Part shown: piece after piece, positions 36,030 through 45,372 of the stretch
How the letters are laid out: every line of letters begins with the position of its first letter
Position numbering within the stretch: position 1 is the stretch's first letter
From: Crossiella sp. CA-258035
Lineage (GTDB): Bacteria; Actinomycetota; Actinomycetes; Mycobacteriales; Pseudonocardiaceae
Direction of reading: 5' to 3'
Length of the DNA: 64,000 nt
NCBI RefSeq assembly: GCF_030064675.1
Contig: NZ_CP116413.1
Span: forward strand, 8,585,501-8,649,500
Program-made: the position numbers and the translations under genes
Notes under the pieces: generated by a model
The model's database searches: none
What the model was told of the DNA's origin: nothing
What the model saw: only the letters and a program-made list of their open reading frames with translations

Positions 36030-37811
36030 TCAGGACGCGGTGATCACAGCGCGCACCCTGGTCCGCAACAGCTCGTGCACGGCGCGCAGCCGTTGCCGGT
36101 CCGCGCGCACCTCCACCACCTGGATGCCCGGCGCCGGTCGCAGCGCCGCCCGGAAGTCCGCCCCGTCGGTCGCCAGCCGGTACCGGATGCCGTAACCGGC
36201 GCACAGCGCGCCGAGGTCGGAGCCGTGCGGGGTGCCGAAGACCCGCTCGAAGGAGTCCGAGTGGTCCGGCGAACCCTGCTCCAGCAAGGAGAAGATGCCG
36301 CCACCGTCGTCGTTGAGCACCACGATGGTCAGGTCCGGCCGCTGCTCCAGCGGGCCGAGCAGCAGGCCGTTGAGGTCGTGCAGGAAGGTCAGGTCGCCGA
36401 GCAGCGCGTAGCCGTGGCCGATCCGGCTGTCCGCGCTGACCGCGCCGAGCACCGCGCCGATCGCGCTGGAGATGCTGCCGTCGATACCGGCCACGCCGCG
36501 GTTGGAGATCACCACCGGGCCGAGCCTGCGCGCGCCGACCAGGTCGATGTCGCGCACCGGGTTGGAGCTGCCCAGGAACAGCACCGCGTCCTCGGGCAGC
36601 TCGCTCATCAGCGCGCGGGCCACGTGCAGCCCGGTGGGCCACTGCTCACCGGCGAGCAGCTCCTCCACCACCGAGGAGGCCAGCGCGTCGGCCTGCTGCC
36701 AGTCGGTCAGCCAGTCCGGGTCGCCGGGATAGGTCTCCACCCAGTTGCGGCTGCCCTGCTCGATGTCCATGGCCGCGTAGTTGAGGTCGTCCAGGCCGAG
36801 GTAGCCGGTCACGTGCGTGGCCACGTGCTGCGGGTCGGCCCAGGACTCGCCGTTGCGCACCACGTGCACCACCGGCACCGTCTTGAGCAGCTTCTGCACG
36901 CCACGGGACAGGGTGGGCCGCCCGATCACCACCACCGAGTCCGGCCGCAGCCGCTCGGGCAGCTCGCCCGCGTTGAGCAGCAGCGAACCGTGTTGCAGCA
37001 CCACCGCGCCGGAGGCCACCGGCCCGCCCATCGCGGTCGGTTCGGTGATCACCGGCCAGCCCAGCTTGGCCGCCACCTCGCAGGCGGAGTGCGCGGCGTT
37101 GAGGTCGGCATCGCCCACCACGACCAGGGTGCGCGGCCGCAGGTGGAAGATCGGGCCGCCGCCGACCGGGTCGGTGCCGACGAAGCCGGGGCTGACCGAG
37201 GTCCAGCGCTCGGACTCCGGCCGCCCGTCCAGCGGCTCCGGCCAGTCGGCGAGGTCCCCGTCCGGCACCAGCGGCTCCCGGAACGGGATGTTCACGTGCA
37301 CCGGGGTGCCGGTGTCGGCCTGCACCACCGCGCGGCAGACCAGCCCGCGCCACACCGCGTTCTGCCCGGCCCGCCGCTCGGCCACCGGGAAGTCGATGGT
37401 GGTCGCCGCGCCGCCGTAGACGCCGTTCTGCTGGATGGTCTGGTTCGCCCCGGTGCCGTAGACCTCCGGCGGCCGGTCCGCGGTGACCACCAGTAGCGCG
37501 GCGCCCGAGTGGTACGCCTCCAGCACCGCCGGGTGCAGGTTCGCAACCGCGGTGCCGGAGGTGCACACCACGGCGGCGAACCCGCGCCGGTGCGGCCGGT
37601 GCGCCAGTCCCTTGGCCAGGCCGAGGGCGAGGAAGCCCGCGGTGCGCTCGTCGATGCGCACGTGCAGGGTGAGCCTGCCTGCCGTCGCGGCCTCGTAGAG
37701 GGCGAAGGACAGCGGAGCGTTGCGCGAGCCGGGGCAGAGCACGACCTGACGCACGTCGTTGCGGATCAGCTCGTCAACGACGACCCTGGCTTGCGCTGTG
37801 GAAGGGTTCAC
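36030..37811 (-). CDS. menD: SEPHCHC synthase (2-succinyl-5-enolpyruvyl-6-hydroxy-3-cyclohexene-1-carboxylate synthase)
   Basis: TPP-dependent enzyme joining isochorismate and 2-oxoglutarate. 593 residues in three alpha/beta domains: the N-terminal Pyr domain ([33 protein letters not shown]) and the C-terminal PP domain with [13 protein letters not shown] and [14 protein letters not shown]...[14 protein letters not shown] (TPP/Mg site). It starts inside the menB stop (four-base overlap). Confidence 0.96.
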   Translation of the reverse strand: MNPSTAQARVVVDELIRNDVRQVVLCPGSRNAPLSFALYEAATAGRLTLHVRIDERTAGFLALGLAKGLAHRPHRRGFAAVVCTSGTAVANLHPAVLEAYHSGAALLVVTADRPPEVYGTGANQTIQQNGVYGGAATTIDFPVAERRAGQNAVWRGLVCRAVVQADTGTPVHVNIPFREPLVPDGDLADWPEPLDGRPESERWTSVSPGFVGTDPVGGGPIFHLRPRTLVVVGDADLNAAHSACEVAAKLGWPVITEPTAMGGPVASGAVVLQHGSLLLNAGELPERLRPDSVVVIGRPTLSRGVQKLLKTVPVVHVVRNGESWADPQHVATHVTGYLGLDDLNYAAMDIEQGSRNWVETYPGDPDWLTDWQQADALASSVVEELLAGEQWPTGLHVARALMSELPEDAVLFLGSSNPVRDIDLVGARRLGPVVISNRGVAGIDGSISSAIGAVLGAVSADSRIGHGYALLGDLTFLHDLNGLLLGPLEQRPDLTIVVLNDDGGGIFSLLEQGSPDHSDSFERVFGTPHGSDLGALCAGYGIRYRLATDGADFRAALRPAPGIQVVEVRADRQRLRAVHELLRTRVRAVITAS

Positions 37812-38677
37812 GGTCGCTTCGGGAACTTCCCGAAGTCGGGCTTGCGCCGCTCGGTGTAGGCGTTGCGGCCTTCCTGCGCCTCTTCGGACATGTAGAAGAG
37901 CAGGGTGGCATCACCCGCGAGCTGCTGGATGCCGGCCAGGCCGTCGTCGGCGGCGTTGTGCGAGGCCTTGAGCATGCGCAGGGCCAGCGGCGAGTGCTGG
38001 AGCATCTCGCGGCACCACTGCACGGTTTCCTTCTCCAGGTCCTTCAGCGGCACCACCGTGTTGACCAGGCCCATGGCCTCGGCCTGCTGGGCGTCGTACT
38101 GGCGGCACAGGTACCAGATCTCGCGGGCCTTCTTCTGCCCGACCATCCTGGCCAGCAGACCGGAGCCGTAGCCACCGTCGAAGGAACCGACCTTGGGGCC
38201 GGTCTGGCCGAACCTGGCGTTGTCCGCGGCGATGGTCAGGTCGCAGACGATGTGCAGCACGTGGCCGCCGCCGATGGCGTACCCGGCGACCATGGCGATC
38301 ACCGGCTTGGGCGTGCGGCGGATCTGGATCTGGAGGTCGAGCACGTTCAGGCGGCCGATGCCCTTCTGGGCCACCTCGTCCTCGCCGATGTAGCCGTCGT
38401 TGCCGCGGATGCGCTGGTCACCGCCGGAGCAGAAGGCCAGGTCACCCTGCCCGGTGAGGATGATGACGCCGACCTGGTCGTCGTCGCGCGCCCGGTTGAA
38501 GGCGTCGGAGAGCTCGAAGAGGGTCTGCGGCCGGAACGCGTTGCGCACCTCTGGCCGGTTGATCGTGATCTTGGCGATGCCCTCCGCGGTCTCGTACCGG
38601 ATGTCCCGGTAGTCGCCATCCGACTTCCAGTCGGCAGCGAGCTCGATCGAGGAGTGGGCGGGGTCGGTCGCGGTCAC
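37808..38677 (-). CDS. menB: 1,4-Dihydroxy-2-naphthoyl-CoA synthase
   Basis: Crotonase-fold ring-closing enzyme of menaquinone synthesis. 289 residues. CoA/oxyanion motif [49 protein letters not shown], and the C-terminal [16 protein letters not shown] characteristic of MenB. GTG start at 38677 with TAGCCT six bases upstream. The -10 overlaps that of menE on the other strand. Confidence 0.97.
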   Translation of the reverse strand: MTATDPAHSSIELAADWKSDGDYRDIRYETAEGIAKITINRPEVRNAFRPQTLFELSDAFNRARDDDQVGVIILTGQGDLAFCSGGDQRIRGNDGYIGEDEVAQKGIGRLNVLDLQIQIRRTPKPVIAMVAGYAIGGGHVLHIVCDLTIAADNARFGQTGPKVGSFDGGYGSGLLARMVGQKKAREIWYLCRQYDAQQAEAMGLVNTVVPLKDLEKETVQWCREMLQHSPLALRMLKASHNAADDGLAGIQQLAGDATLLFYMSEEAQEGRNAYTERRKPDFGKFPKRP

Positions 38678-38681
38678 AAGA

Positions 38682-38690
38682 TTAGGCTAA
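38682..38690. promoter_or_regulatory. Overlapping divergent -10 boxes of menB and menE
   Basis: The near-palindrome TTAGGCTAA gives TAGGCT rightward (seven bases before menE ATG 38696) and TAGCCT leftward (six bases before menB GTG 38677). One nine-base element thus appears to drive two divergent leaderless genes, whose starts are only 19 bases apart. Confidence 0.6.
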
Positions 38691-38695
38691 CCCCG

Positions 38696-39868
38696 ATGCG
38701 CCGCCGTCCGATTCTGACCCTGACCTGCGACAACACCGCAGGCTCGGCTAGTGATGCTCACCACGCCCTGCGCGCCGCGCTGGACGGCGGTCCGGCGCTG
38801 TTGCCGCTGGCCCCGGGCCTGGCCGGAGCGCGGGTGGCCGCCGCCCTCAGACCGGAAGAGGGTGAGCAAGACCTCGGTGTGGCACTGATCGTGCCCACCT
38901 CCGGCTCGACCGGGACGCCCAAGGGCGTGCTGCTCACCGAGGCCGCGCTGCGCGCCTCGGCGGCCGCCACGCACGAGCGGCTGGGCGGTCCCGGCCGCTG
39001 GCTGCTCGCGCTGCCGGTGCACCACATCGCCGGACTCCAGGTGCTCACTCGGTCCCTACTGGCCGGTTTCGACCCCTGCGTGCTCGACTCCGCCACCGGC
39101 TTCCGCCCGGCCGCCTTCGCCGCGGCCGCCGAGCCGCTGCTGGCGCAGGGGCGGGCCTACACCGCGCTGGTGCCGACCCAGCTCTCCCGTCTGGTCGCCG
39201 AGGGCGGCGCGGCGCTGGCCGCGCTGCGCGGGTTCGCCGCGGTGATCGTCGGCGGCGCGGCCACCCCGCCCGCGCTGCTGCGCGCGGCCAGGGCCGCGGG
39301 GGTGGCGGTGACCACCACCTACGGCATGAGCGAGACCGCGGGCGGCTGTGTCTACGACGGCTTGCCGCTGACCGGGGCCAGGGTCCGGCTGGCCGAGGGC
39401 GGCGCGGTGGAGCTGGGCGGTCCGATGCTGGCCAATGGCTACCGGCTGGCCCCGGACTCCACCGCGGCGGTGTTCGCCGACGGCTGGTTCCGCACCGGCG
39501 ACCTGGGCCGCTTCACCGGGGACGGGCGGCTGGAGATCCTCGGCCGGGCCGACGACGTGATCATCACCGGTGGCGAGAAGGTGCCACCGGCGCTGGTCGA
39601 GCGCGCGCTCACGGACTGCCCCGGCGTGCTGGAGGCCTGCGTGGTCGGCGTGCCCGATCCGGAGTGGGGGCAGGCGGTCGCGGCCGCGGTGGTGCCTGCC
39701 GACTGGACCGAGCCGCCCGCGCCGGAGCGGTTGCGCGAGGCGGTCCGGGAGGTCGCGGGCCGGGCCTGCGCGCCGCGCCGGGTGCTGTTCCTGCCGGAGC
39801 TGCCCCTGCGCGGACCAGGCAAGATCGACCGGCGCGCGGTCGGCGAGCTGTTGGCCGAACCCGACTAG
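38696..39868 (+). CDS. menE: o-Succinylbenzoate-CoA ligase
   Basis: Adenylate-forming ligase activating o-succinylbenzoate. 390 residues, shorter than the usual ~450 because the N-terminal half is compact. P-loop VPTSGSTGTPKGVLLTEAAL near 65, TTYGMSETAGGCVYDG, GWFRTGDLGRF, and K in GPGKIDRRAVGELL at the C-terminus. Leaderless -10 upstream. Divergent from menB and close to menD and menF, which settles specificity. Confidence 0.93.
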   Translation: MRRRPILTLTCDNTAGSASDAHHALRAALDGGPALLPLAPGLAGARVAAALRPEEGEQDLGVALIVPTSGSTGTPKGVLLTEAALRASAAATHERLGGPGRWLLALPVHHIAGLQVLTRSLLAGFDPCVLDSATGFRPAAFAAAAEPLLAQGRAYTALVPTQLSRLVAEGGAALAALRGFAAVIVGGAATPPALLRAARAAGVAVTTTYGMSETAGGCVYDGLPLTGARVRLAEGGAVELGGPMLANGYRLAPDSTAAVFADGWFRTGDLGRFTGDGRLEILGRADDVIITGGEKVPPALVERALTDCPGVLEACVVGVPDPEWGQAVAAAVVPADWTEPPAPERLREAVREVAGRACAPRRVLFLPELPLRGPGKIDRRAVGELLAEPD

Positions 39869-40011
39869 GCCAAACTGGTTACCAACTTTCAACTAGTTCA
39901 TACGATCCGTTGACAGATCACCACTGGTCCGGTTTCCCTGTCTGGGCGATCCGGACATGCGGCCCCTGCTGCGGTTGATCCGCTCCGCGTGCTCCGGGGA
40001 ACGGAGCAGTC

Positions 40012-41265
40012 ATGCGCGTCCCGAACAAGGCCCGGACGCGATTACTGGGCCTCGCAATGCCAACGATTGCCCTGCTCGCCCTGCTAACCGCACCAGCTGT
40101 CGCGACGCCAACCGGTCCCCCTGAGACACGGTCGGCCCTGACCGAGCAGGCCTCCGCCTGGACCCCTGACCTCACCGTGATCGACGAGGACGACAGCAAC
40201 GTCAGCACCACCGGCGGCGCGGTCACCCTCGGCACCACCGCGGCCGAGCACGCCAGCGCCCGCACCGGCCTGGCCACCGGCTTCCTCCAGCTCACCCCGC
40301 ACCAGCTCGACCAGCCGGTCAACCGCGTCGCGGCCGCCGTCCGCAGCGAGGTCCCGGCGGGCGCGGAACTGGCCATCGACGTCCGCGGCAGGCTCGGCGA
40401 GGACGAGTGGACCGAGTGGGCGGAAGCCAGGCCCGGCGAGCCCGCCGAGATCTCCGCGCCATCAAAGGTGATCCAGATCCGGGTGGCGCTCACCGCGCCC
40501 AAGGGCCAGACCCCCAAGCTCACCGCGCTCACCCTCACCGCAGAGCTCGCGCCCAGCGCTCCGTCGGCACAGGGCGTGCAGGGCCTGAGCTACCGGGTGT
40601 TCGCCACCAGGGAGGGCCTGGTCGGCGGCACCACCGCGAACGGTCACGTGATCGTGGCCAGGGACCACTTCGTCGCGCTGCCGTCCCGGCGCGGCCTGGC
40701 CAGCAAGGGCACCGGCACCTACAGCGTGAAGGTGTGCGCGGCCAACGGTCGCTGCGAATGGGCCCCGGTCTGGGACGTCGGTCCGTGGAACATCAAGGAC
40801 GACTACTGGAACCCCTCGGCCACCAGGGAGATGTGGAAGAACCTGCCGCAGGGCAAGCCGCAGGCCCAGGCCGCCTACCAGGACGGCTACAACGGCGGCA
40901 AGGACGGTTTCGGTCGCACGGTGGCCAACCCGGCCGGGATCGACCTGGCCGACGGCACCTTCTGGGACGGCCTGAAGCTGACCGACAACTCCTGGGTGAC
41001 CGTGGAGTACCTGTGGACCGGCGGCGGCACCTTCGGCACCGTGCGCACCGCGGGCGACACGCTCAACGTGCGCACCGGGGCCAGCTCGGCCAACGCCCAG
41101 GTCGGCCTGGCCGCGAACTTCGCCAGGGTCAAGGTGGAGTGCCAGGTGACCGGGGAGAACGTGACCGGCACCCAGGGCACCAGCAACGTCTGGTTCCGGA
41201 TCAGCGCCGGGAAGTTCGTCTCGAAGGCATACATCGCCGGGGTGGGCACGGTCGGCCGCTGCTGA
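40012..41265 (+). CDS. Secreted protein with C-terminal SH3-like region, unknown function
   Basis: 417 residues. Signal peptide (1-31, ending AVA). Residues 50-180 are beta-rich, GlyGly/Thr-rich; residues 190-300 hold a Trp/Asp-rich module (YSVKVCAANGRCEWAPVWDVGPWNIKDDYW). Residues 345-417 resemble a bacterial SH3 domain (DTLNVRTGASSANAQVGLA, WFRISAGKFVSKAYI). Cell-wall binding is a reasonable guess. It interrupts the menE-menA pair. Confidence 0.72.
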   Translation: MRVPNKARTRLLGLAMPTIALLALLTAPAVATPTGPPETRSALTEQASAWTPDLTVIDEDDSNVSTTGGAVTLGTTAAEHASARTGLATGFLQLTPHQLDQPVNRVAAAVRSEVPAGAELAIDVRGRLGEDEWTEWAEARPGEPAEISAPSKVIQIRVALTAPKGQTPKLTALTLTAELAPSAPSAQGVQGLSYRVFATREGLVGGTTANGHVIVARDHFVALPSRRGLASKGTGTYSVKVCAANGRCEWAPVWDVGPWNIKDDYWNPSATREMWKNLPQGKPQAQAAYQDGYNGGKDGFGRTVANPAGIDLADGTFWDGLKLTDNSWVTVEYLWTGGGTFGTVRTAGDTLNVRTGASSANAQVGLAANFARVKVECQVTGENVTGTQGTSNVWFRISAGKFVSKAYIAGVGTVGRC

Positions 41266-41271
41266 CCGTGG

Positions 41272-41303
41272 CGCGTGCCCGCCCGCGCGGGGGCGGGCAC
41301 GCG
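41272..41303. terminator. Terminator after the secreted SH3-like protein gene
   Basis: Perfect 12-bp GC stem (41272-41283 with 41292-41303), eight-base loop, four bases after the stop at 41265. A weak T tract follows. It separates the secreted protein gene from menA. Confidence 0.75.
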
Positions 41304-41333
41304 TTCCCACCAGCCGTGTTGCAGGATGACGGC

Positions 41334-42206
41334 ATGCCGACAGTCGCCCAGTGGGTTGAAGGTGCTCGTCTGCGGACCCTGCCGAACGCGGTGGCCCCGG
41401 TGGTGGTCGGCTCGGGCGCGGCCGCCGCGGTGGAGGGCTTCAACGCCCTGCAGGCCGTGCTGTGCCTGGTGGTCGCGCTCAGCCTGGTCATCGGGGTGAA
41501 CTTCGCCAACGACTACTCCGACGGCATCCGCGGCACCGACGACAACCGGGTCGGCCCGCTCCGCCTGGTCGGCTCCGGCACCGCCCCGCCGAAGACGGTG
41601 CTGCGCGCCGCCCTCGTCTGCTTCACGCTGTCCGCGGTGGCCGGCGCGGTGATCGCGCTGACCTCCGGCCACTGGTGGTTCATCCCGCTGGGCGCGGTGT
41701 GCATCGCGGCCGCCTGGTTCTACACCGGCGGCAAGAAGCCGTACGGCTACGCGGCCCTCGGCGAGATCGCGGTCTTCCTCTTCTTCGGCCCGGTCGCGGT
41801 GCTCGGCACGCTCTACATCCAGTCCAGCGAGCTCACCGGCGCGGGCATCGGCGGCGCGGTCGGCGCCGGCCTGTTCTCCGCCTCGGTGCTGGTGTCGAAC
41901 AACCTGCGCGACATCCCCTCGGACCGGGAGACCGGCAAGCGCACCCTGGCCGTGCTGCTCGGCGACCGGGACACCCGAGGGCTGTACACCGCGCTGGTGG
42001 TGGTGCCGTTCCTGCTGACCACGCTGATCGGCTTCCGGGAACCGTGGGCGCTGCTCGGGTTCCTGGCCGCGCCGCTGGTGTTCTTCTCGCTGCGGCGGGT
42101 GCTGCGCGGGGACGCCGGACTCAAGCTGATCCCGGTGCTCAAGGACACCGCACTGGCGATGCTGGTGTGGTCCCTCGGCACCGGGATCGGGCTCGCGATC
42201 AGCTAG
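41334..42206 (+). CDS. menA: 1,4-Dihydroxy-2-naphthoate polyprenyltransferase
   Basis: UbiA-family integral membrane enzyme that attaches the polyprenyl tail and decarboxylates. 290 residues, eight or nine helices. The two Asp-rich Mg/diphosphate motifs are NFANDYSDGIRGTDD and NNLRDIPSDRETGKRTLAV. ATG 41334; no ribosome site, and CAGGAT six bases upstream may be a degenerate -10. The product goes to MenG and then MenJ. Confidence 0.95.
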   Translation: MPTVAQWVEGARLRTLPNAVAPVVVGSGAAAAVEGFNALQAVLCLVVALSLVIGVNFANDYSDGIRGTDDNRVGPLRLVGSGTAPPKTVLRAALVCFTLSAVAGAVIALTSGHWWFIPLGAVCIAAAWFYTGGKKPYGYAALGEIAVFLFFGPVAVLGTLYIQSSELTGAGIGGAVGAGLFSASVLVSNNLRDIPSDRETGKRTLAVLLGDRDTRGLYTALVVVPFLLTTLIGFREPWALLGFLAAPLVFFSLRRVLRGDAGLKLIPVLKDTALAMLVWSLGTGIGLAIS

Positions 42207-42209
42207 TCG

Positions 42210-42674
42210 TCACCAGGAGTCGTGCCGCAGCACGATGTTCTCGCCGCCGTCGTCGTCATCGTCGTTGCGGCGCTGCTGGGACTGGCGGTGCGCCTCGACC
42301 ACCTCGTCCAGCGTGTGGCCCTCCTGGAACAGCTGGTAGGTCGTGCCCATCCGGCTCAGGTTCGGCTCCAGCGCCGCGCGCACGTCCGGGTCCGCGTACG
42401 CCCTGCCCTCCAGCACGTCCCGCCAGCTGAGCTCCCCGGCCTCGACTTTCCGTTGCAGCGCACGGAGTTCCGCGGGCGCGTCGGGCTTGGCGGCCTCGCG
42501 CTCGATGGCGCGGACGTCCTCCTCCGAGGCCACGGGCTCTTCGGCGGGGCGCAGGCTGTCCTGGAGCTCCTGGGCCGAGCGCAGCACCTCCTCCATGGCG
42601 TCCATGGAGGCGTCCAGCTCGGCCTCGGCGCGCCGGACCTCCGGGGTGCGCCAGTCCTGTTCGGGAGTGGTCAT
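42210..42674 (-). CDS. Small acidic-tailed protein (locus B, gene 3)
   Basis: 154 residues. Helical, charged (TPEVRRAEAELDASMDAMEEVLRSAQELQDSL), with a middle segment ELSWRDVLEGRAYADPDVRAALEPN, then a DDDDD run and the terminus GGENIVLRHDSW. The tail resembles that of the locus A third protein; the N-terminus resembles the truncated frame at 30687. Cytoplasmic, function unknown. Four-base overlap with gene 2. It ends three bases from the convergent menA stop. Confidence 0.72.
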   Translation of the reverse strand: MTTPEQDWRTPEVRRAEAELDASMDAMEEVLRSAQELQDSLRPAEEPVASEEDVRAIEREAAKPDAPAELRALQRKVEAGELSWRDVLEGRAYADPDVRAALEPNLSRMGTTYQLFQEGHTLDEVVEAHRQSQQRRNDDDDDGGENIVLRHDSW

Positions 42675-43546
42675 CGCGGGCTCGCTCCAGCCGGTTTGCG
42701 CAGGTGGTCGTTGAGGGCCTTGGCGTCCTTGCCGGTTTCCCGGCCGGCCGCCTGGGCTTCCTTGGCCGAGTCACCGATGCCCTTGGCGTCGTCGCGGATG
42801 CTGGTGGCCCCGTCCTTGATGTCGGTGGCGGACTGCTTGAGCTCCTTGCCCACCTCGATCGCGTCGCCCACGCTGCGCACGTCCTTGATCTTGGACAGCT
42901 GGGACGGCACCTGGGAGACGGTGTCGTGCAGCTGCTTGGCGGTCTCGATGATCCGCTTCACCGCCTCCACGATCTCGATGATCTTGCGGTAGATCTGGTA
43001 GGCGTCCCAGACCAGCTCGGCGGCCTTGATCCAGCCGTAGGCGGGGACCCAGGCCTTCTTGATCGCGTCGATGAGCTTGTTGACCAGGAACTTGATCAGG
43101 TCCAGTGCCTTCTGGCACAGCTTCTTCGCGCCCTCGGCGACCTTGTCGAAGCCCTTGGCGATCAGCTTGGCGACCTGGGCCTCGGCCAGCAGCCCGGCCT
43201 TCCACACCGCCTTGACGAAGACCTCGTGCGCCACCGCGGCCGCGCCCTCCCAGGTCTCCCGGACCTGGTCGACGTTGGCATTGAGGTTGGCGGACATGGC
43301 GTTCATCGCCTCGGCGCCACTGCGCCAGGCGTCACCGTTGTTCTGGATGCGCGTGTAGTCACCGGTGATCGGCATGATCACCTTCTGCACGATGCTCTCG
43401 CCGGTGACCTTGGTGAAGGCCCAGTCCACGGCCTGCACCTGCCAGCCCTGCTCCTTGATCAGCTCCTCGATCTTGGCCCCGGAGCTGTCCTCGGGCGCCT
43501 TGAGCAGGCCGCCGAGATCGGTCTTGTCCGCGTACCCGGTAGCCAT
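42671..43546 (-). CDS. WXG100-like protein with long helical C-terminus (locus B, gene 2)
   Basis: 291 residues. Residues 60-120 carry the WXG-like hairpin (NNGDAWRSGAEAMNAMSANLNANVDQVRETWEGAAAVAHEVF, W-x-G as WEG). Residues 130-200 are Lys/Ala helices including VNKLIDAIKKAWVPAYGWIKAAELVWDAYQIY; residues 210-291 are a charged coiled-coil-like tail (ATDIKDGATSIRDDAKGIGDSAKEA). The start ATG 43546 overlaps gene 1. Probably a type VII substrate or pore-like partner; no catalytic motif. Confidence 0.72.
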   Translation of the reverse strand: MATGYADKTDLGGLLKAPEDSSGAKIEELIKEQGWQVQAVDWAFTKVTGESIVQKVIMPITGDYTRIQNNGDAWRSGAEAMNAMSANLNANVDQVRETWEGAAAVAHEVFVKAVWKAGLLAEAQVAKLIAKGFDKVAEGAKKLCQKALDLIKFLVNKLIDAIKKAWVPAYGWIKAAELVWDAYQIYRKIIEIVEAVKRIIETAKQLHDTVSQVPSQLSKIKDVRSVGDAIEVGKELKQSATDIKDGATSIRDDAKGIGDSAKEAQAAGRETGKDAKALNDHLRKPAGASPR

Positions 43547-43869
43547 CAGGCGCGCACCTGCCCGACCTGGTCGTTGAGCCGGGCGAAGGTCAGCGCGACC
43601 TTCTGGTCGGTCTTCTCGTAGTCGGCGGCGATCTGGGCCATCCGCTCGGCCGAGCCGTGCATCCGGTCCTGCCCGAAGTCCAGCGCCAGGTCGTAGGCGC
43701 CGCGCACCAGGTCCACCCCCGGCTGCAGGATGGTGAGCAGGCCGGTGAAGCCGCTCTTGTCGCAGCCGTGCTCGTGCAGGTACTTCTTGACCTGGTCGAA
43801 CTGACCGGCCACGGTGCCGAGGTAGGCCGCGTAGGCCTTCAGCTCCTCGGTGTTGTGCCGCTGGACCAT
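43546..43869 (-). CDS. EspC-like / type VII secretion target family protein (locus B, gene 1)
   Basis: 107 residues, two-helix protein: NTEELKAYAAYLGTVAGQFDQVKKYL and a second long helix (AERMAQIAADYEKTDQKVALTFARLNDQV), the EspC/DUF2580-like layout. First gene of the locus B operon, followed by an ATGA overlap. No ecc core secretion genes lie nearby, so export would depend on a system elsewhere in the genome. Confidence 0.72.
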   Translation of the reverse strand: MVQRHNTEELKAYAAYLGTVAGQFDQVKKYLHEHGCDKSGFTGLLTILQPGVDLVRGAYDLALDFGQDRMHGSAERMAQIAADYEKTDQKVALTFARLNDQVGQVRA

Positions 43870-43938
43870 GTGGTGGACCCCCGATGCGCGCCGTCACTGA
43901 CCGCGGTTGGACGGCGCGAGGCTATCGGGGGTTCCCGA

Positions 43939-45036
43939 TCACTGTGCGCCGGGCCACTGCCCTGACCGGTGGAACTCGGTCACGGTCGCGGTCGGTCCGG
44001 TCAGGTCCAGCTGCTGCCCGCCCACCCACTCGTCGTCGTAGTAGGTGTTGGCGTAGCGCTCGCCGCCATCACACAGCAGGGTGACCACGCTGCCCTGCCG
44101 CCCCTGCGCGCGCATCTCCGCGACCAGCTGGAACGCGCCCCACAGGTTGGTGCCGGTGGACCCGCCGACCCGGCGGCCGAGCACCGCCTCGGCGTGCCGG
44201 ATCACCGCGACCGAGGCCGCGTCCGGCACCTTGATCATCCGGTCGATCACCTGGCCGACGAAGGAAGGCTCCACCCTGGGCCGCCCGATGCCCTCGATCC
44301 GCGAGCCCCTGGTGCCGGTCAGCTCGGGGTCGGCGTCCCGCCAGGCGTCGTAGAACACCGAGAACTCCGGGTCCACCACGGCCAGCTTGGTGCGCAGCTG
44401 CCGGTACCGCACGTACCGGCCGATGGTCGCCCCGGTGCCGCCGGTGCCCGCGCCGACCACCACCCACTCCGGCTCGGGGTGCCGCTCCAGCCGCATCTGC
44501 TCGAAGATCGACTCGGCGATGTTGTTGTTGCCGCGCCAGTCGGTGGCCCGCTCGGCGTGGGTGAACTGGTCCATGAAGTGCCCGCCGAGCTCGGCGGCCA
44601 GCCGCCGGGACTCGTCGTAGATCGCCCCTGGCGAGTCCACGAAGTGGCAGCGCCCGCCCTCCCGCTCGATCAGCGCGATCTTCTCCGGCGAGGTCGAGCG
44701 GGGCATGACCGCGATGAACGGCAGGCCGAGCAGCCGGGCGAAGTAGGCCTCGGAGACCGCGGTGGAGCCGGAGGAGGCCTCGATCACCGGGGTGCCGCCG
44801 ACGATCCAGCCGTTGCAGATGGCGTAGAGGAACAGCGAGCGGGCCAGCCGGTGCTTCAGCGAGCCGGTCGGGTGGGTGGACTCGTCCTTGAGGTAGAGGT
44901 CGATGCCCCACTCCGTCGGCAACGGGTAGGACAGCAGATGGGTGTCCGCGCTGCGGTTGGCATCCGCCTCGATGATCCGGACAGCCTCGTTGACCCAGCT
45001 CCGGGTCTTGTCACAACAACGATCGAGCACGGCCAT
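43939..45036 (-). CDS. cds1: PLP-dependent L-cysteine desulfhydrase, Cds1 type
   Basis: Fold-type II PLP enzyme, 365 residues. Schiff-base lysine K61 in [15 protein letters not shown], substrate loop [13 protein letters not shown], phosphate-binding [14 protein letters not shown]. The pattern matches mycobacterial Cds1 (Rv3684), which makes H2S, pyruvate and ammonia from cysteine, more than the CysK/CysM synthases. Start at ATG 45036: TAGAGT is seven bases upstream (leaderless); a GTG at 45045 would overlap that -10. Confidence 0.82.
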   Translation of the reverse strand: MAVLDRCCDKTRSWVNEAVRIIEADANRSADTHLLSYPLPTEWGIDLYLKDESTHPTGSLKHRLARSLFLYAICNGWIVGGTPVIEASSGSTAVSEAYFARLLGLPFIAVMPRSTSPEKIALIEREGGRCHFVDSPGAIYDESRRLAAELGGHFMDQFTHAERATDWRGNNNIAESIFEQMRLERHPEPEWVVVGAGTGGTGATIGRYVRYRQLRTKLAVVDPEFSVFYDAWRDADPELTGTRGSRIEGIGRPRVEPSFVGQVIDRMIKVPDAASVAVIRHAEAVLGRRVGGSTGTNLWGAFQLVAEMRAQGRQGSVVTLLCDGGERYANTYYDDEWVGGQQLDLTGPTATVTEFHRSGQWPGAQ

Positions 45037-45043
45037 GGGCCGC

Positions 45044-45049
45044 ACTCTA
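45044..45049 (-). promoter_or_regulatory. -10 box of cds1-like gene (leaderless)
   Basis: TAGAGT on the minus strand, seven bases before ATG 45036. Confidence 0.55.
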
Positions 45050-45068
45050 ACTGTGGGGCTGGTGTGGC

Positions 45069-45362
45069 TCAGCTCTCGCCGCGCAGCTGCGCGCGCAGCC
45101 GGGCGCGCTCGGTCCGGCGCTGCTCGCCGCGCTCGGCCAGGCCGCGGGCCACCCGCTGGCGCAGGCCGCTGAACAGCACGAAGGACAGCGGCAGCGCGAC
45201 CACGAAGCCGACCGCCAGTGCGACCAGCAGCGGGACGCCCACCGTGGCCAGGATGGCGGCGAAGAGCACGACCATGCCGAGCCGGCCCGCGGTGTACAGC
45301 GCCAGGTCGCGGTTGAGGTTGTTGTCCGGCGTGCCGGTGTTCGAGGTGTCGGTGGCCTCCAC
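45069..45362 (-). CDS. DUF4229 family membrane protein
   Basis: 97 residues: two closely spaced helices ([43 protein letters not shown]) and a basic, Arg/Glu-rich tail, the DUF4229 pattern of actinobacteria. Often found near menaquinone genes; function unknown. GTG start at 45362 with TAGCCT seven bases upstream. Confidence 0.8.
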   Translation of the reverse strand: MEATDTSNTGTPDNNLNRDLALYTAGRLGMVVLFAAILATVGVPLLVALAVGFVVALPLSFVLFSGLRQRVARGLAERGEQRRTERARLRAQLRGES

Positions 45363-45372
45363 GGGTGTGAGG

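Noticed and set aside
38678-38699. Iron-box-like core in the menB-menE spacer
   Set aside because: The matching bases (TTAGGCTAACC) are fully explained by the two overlapping -10 boxes, and the outer thirds of the consensus are not met.
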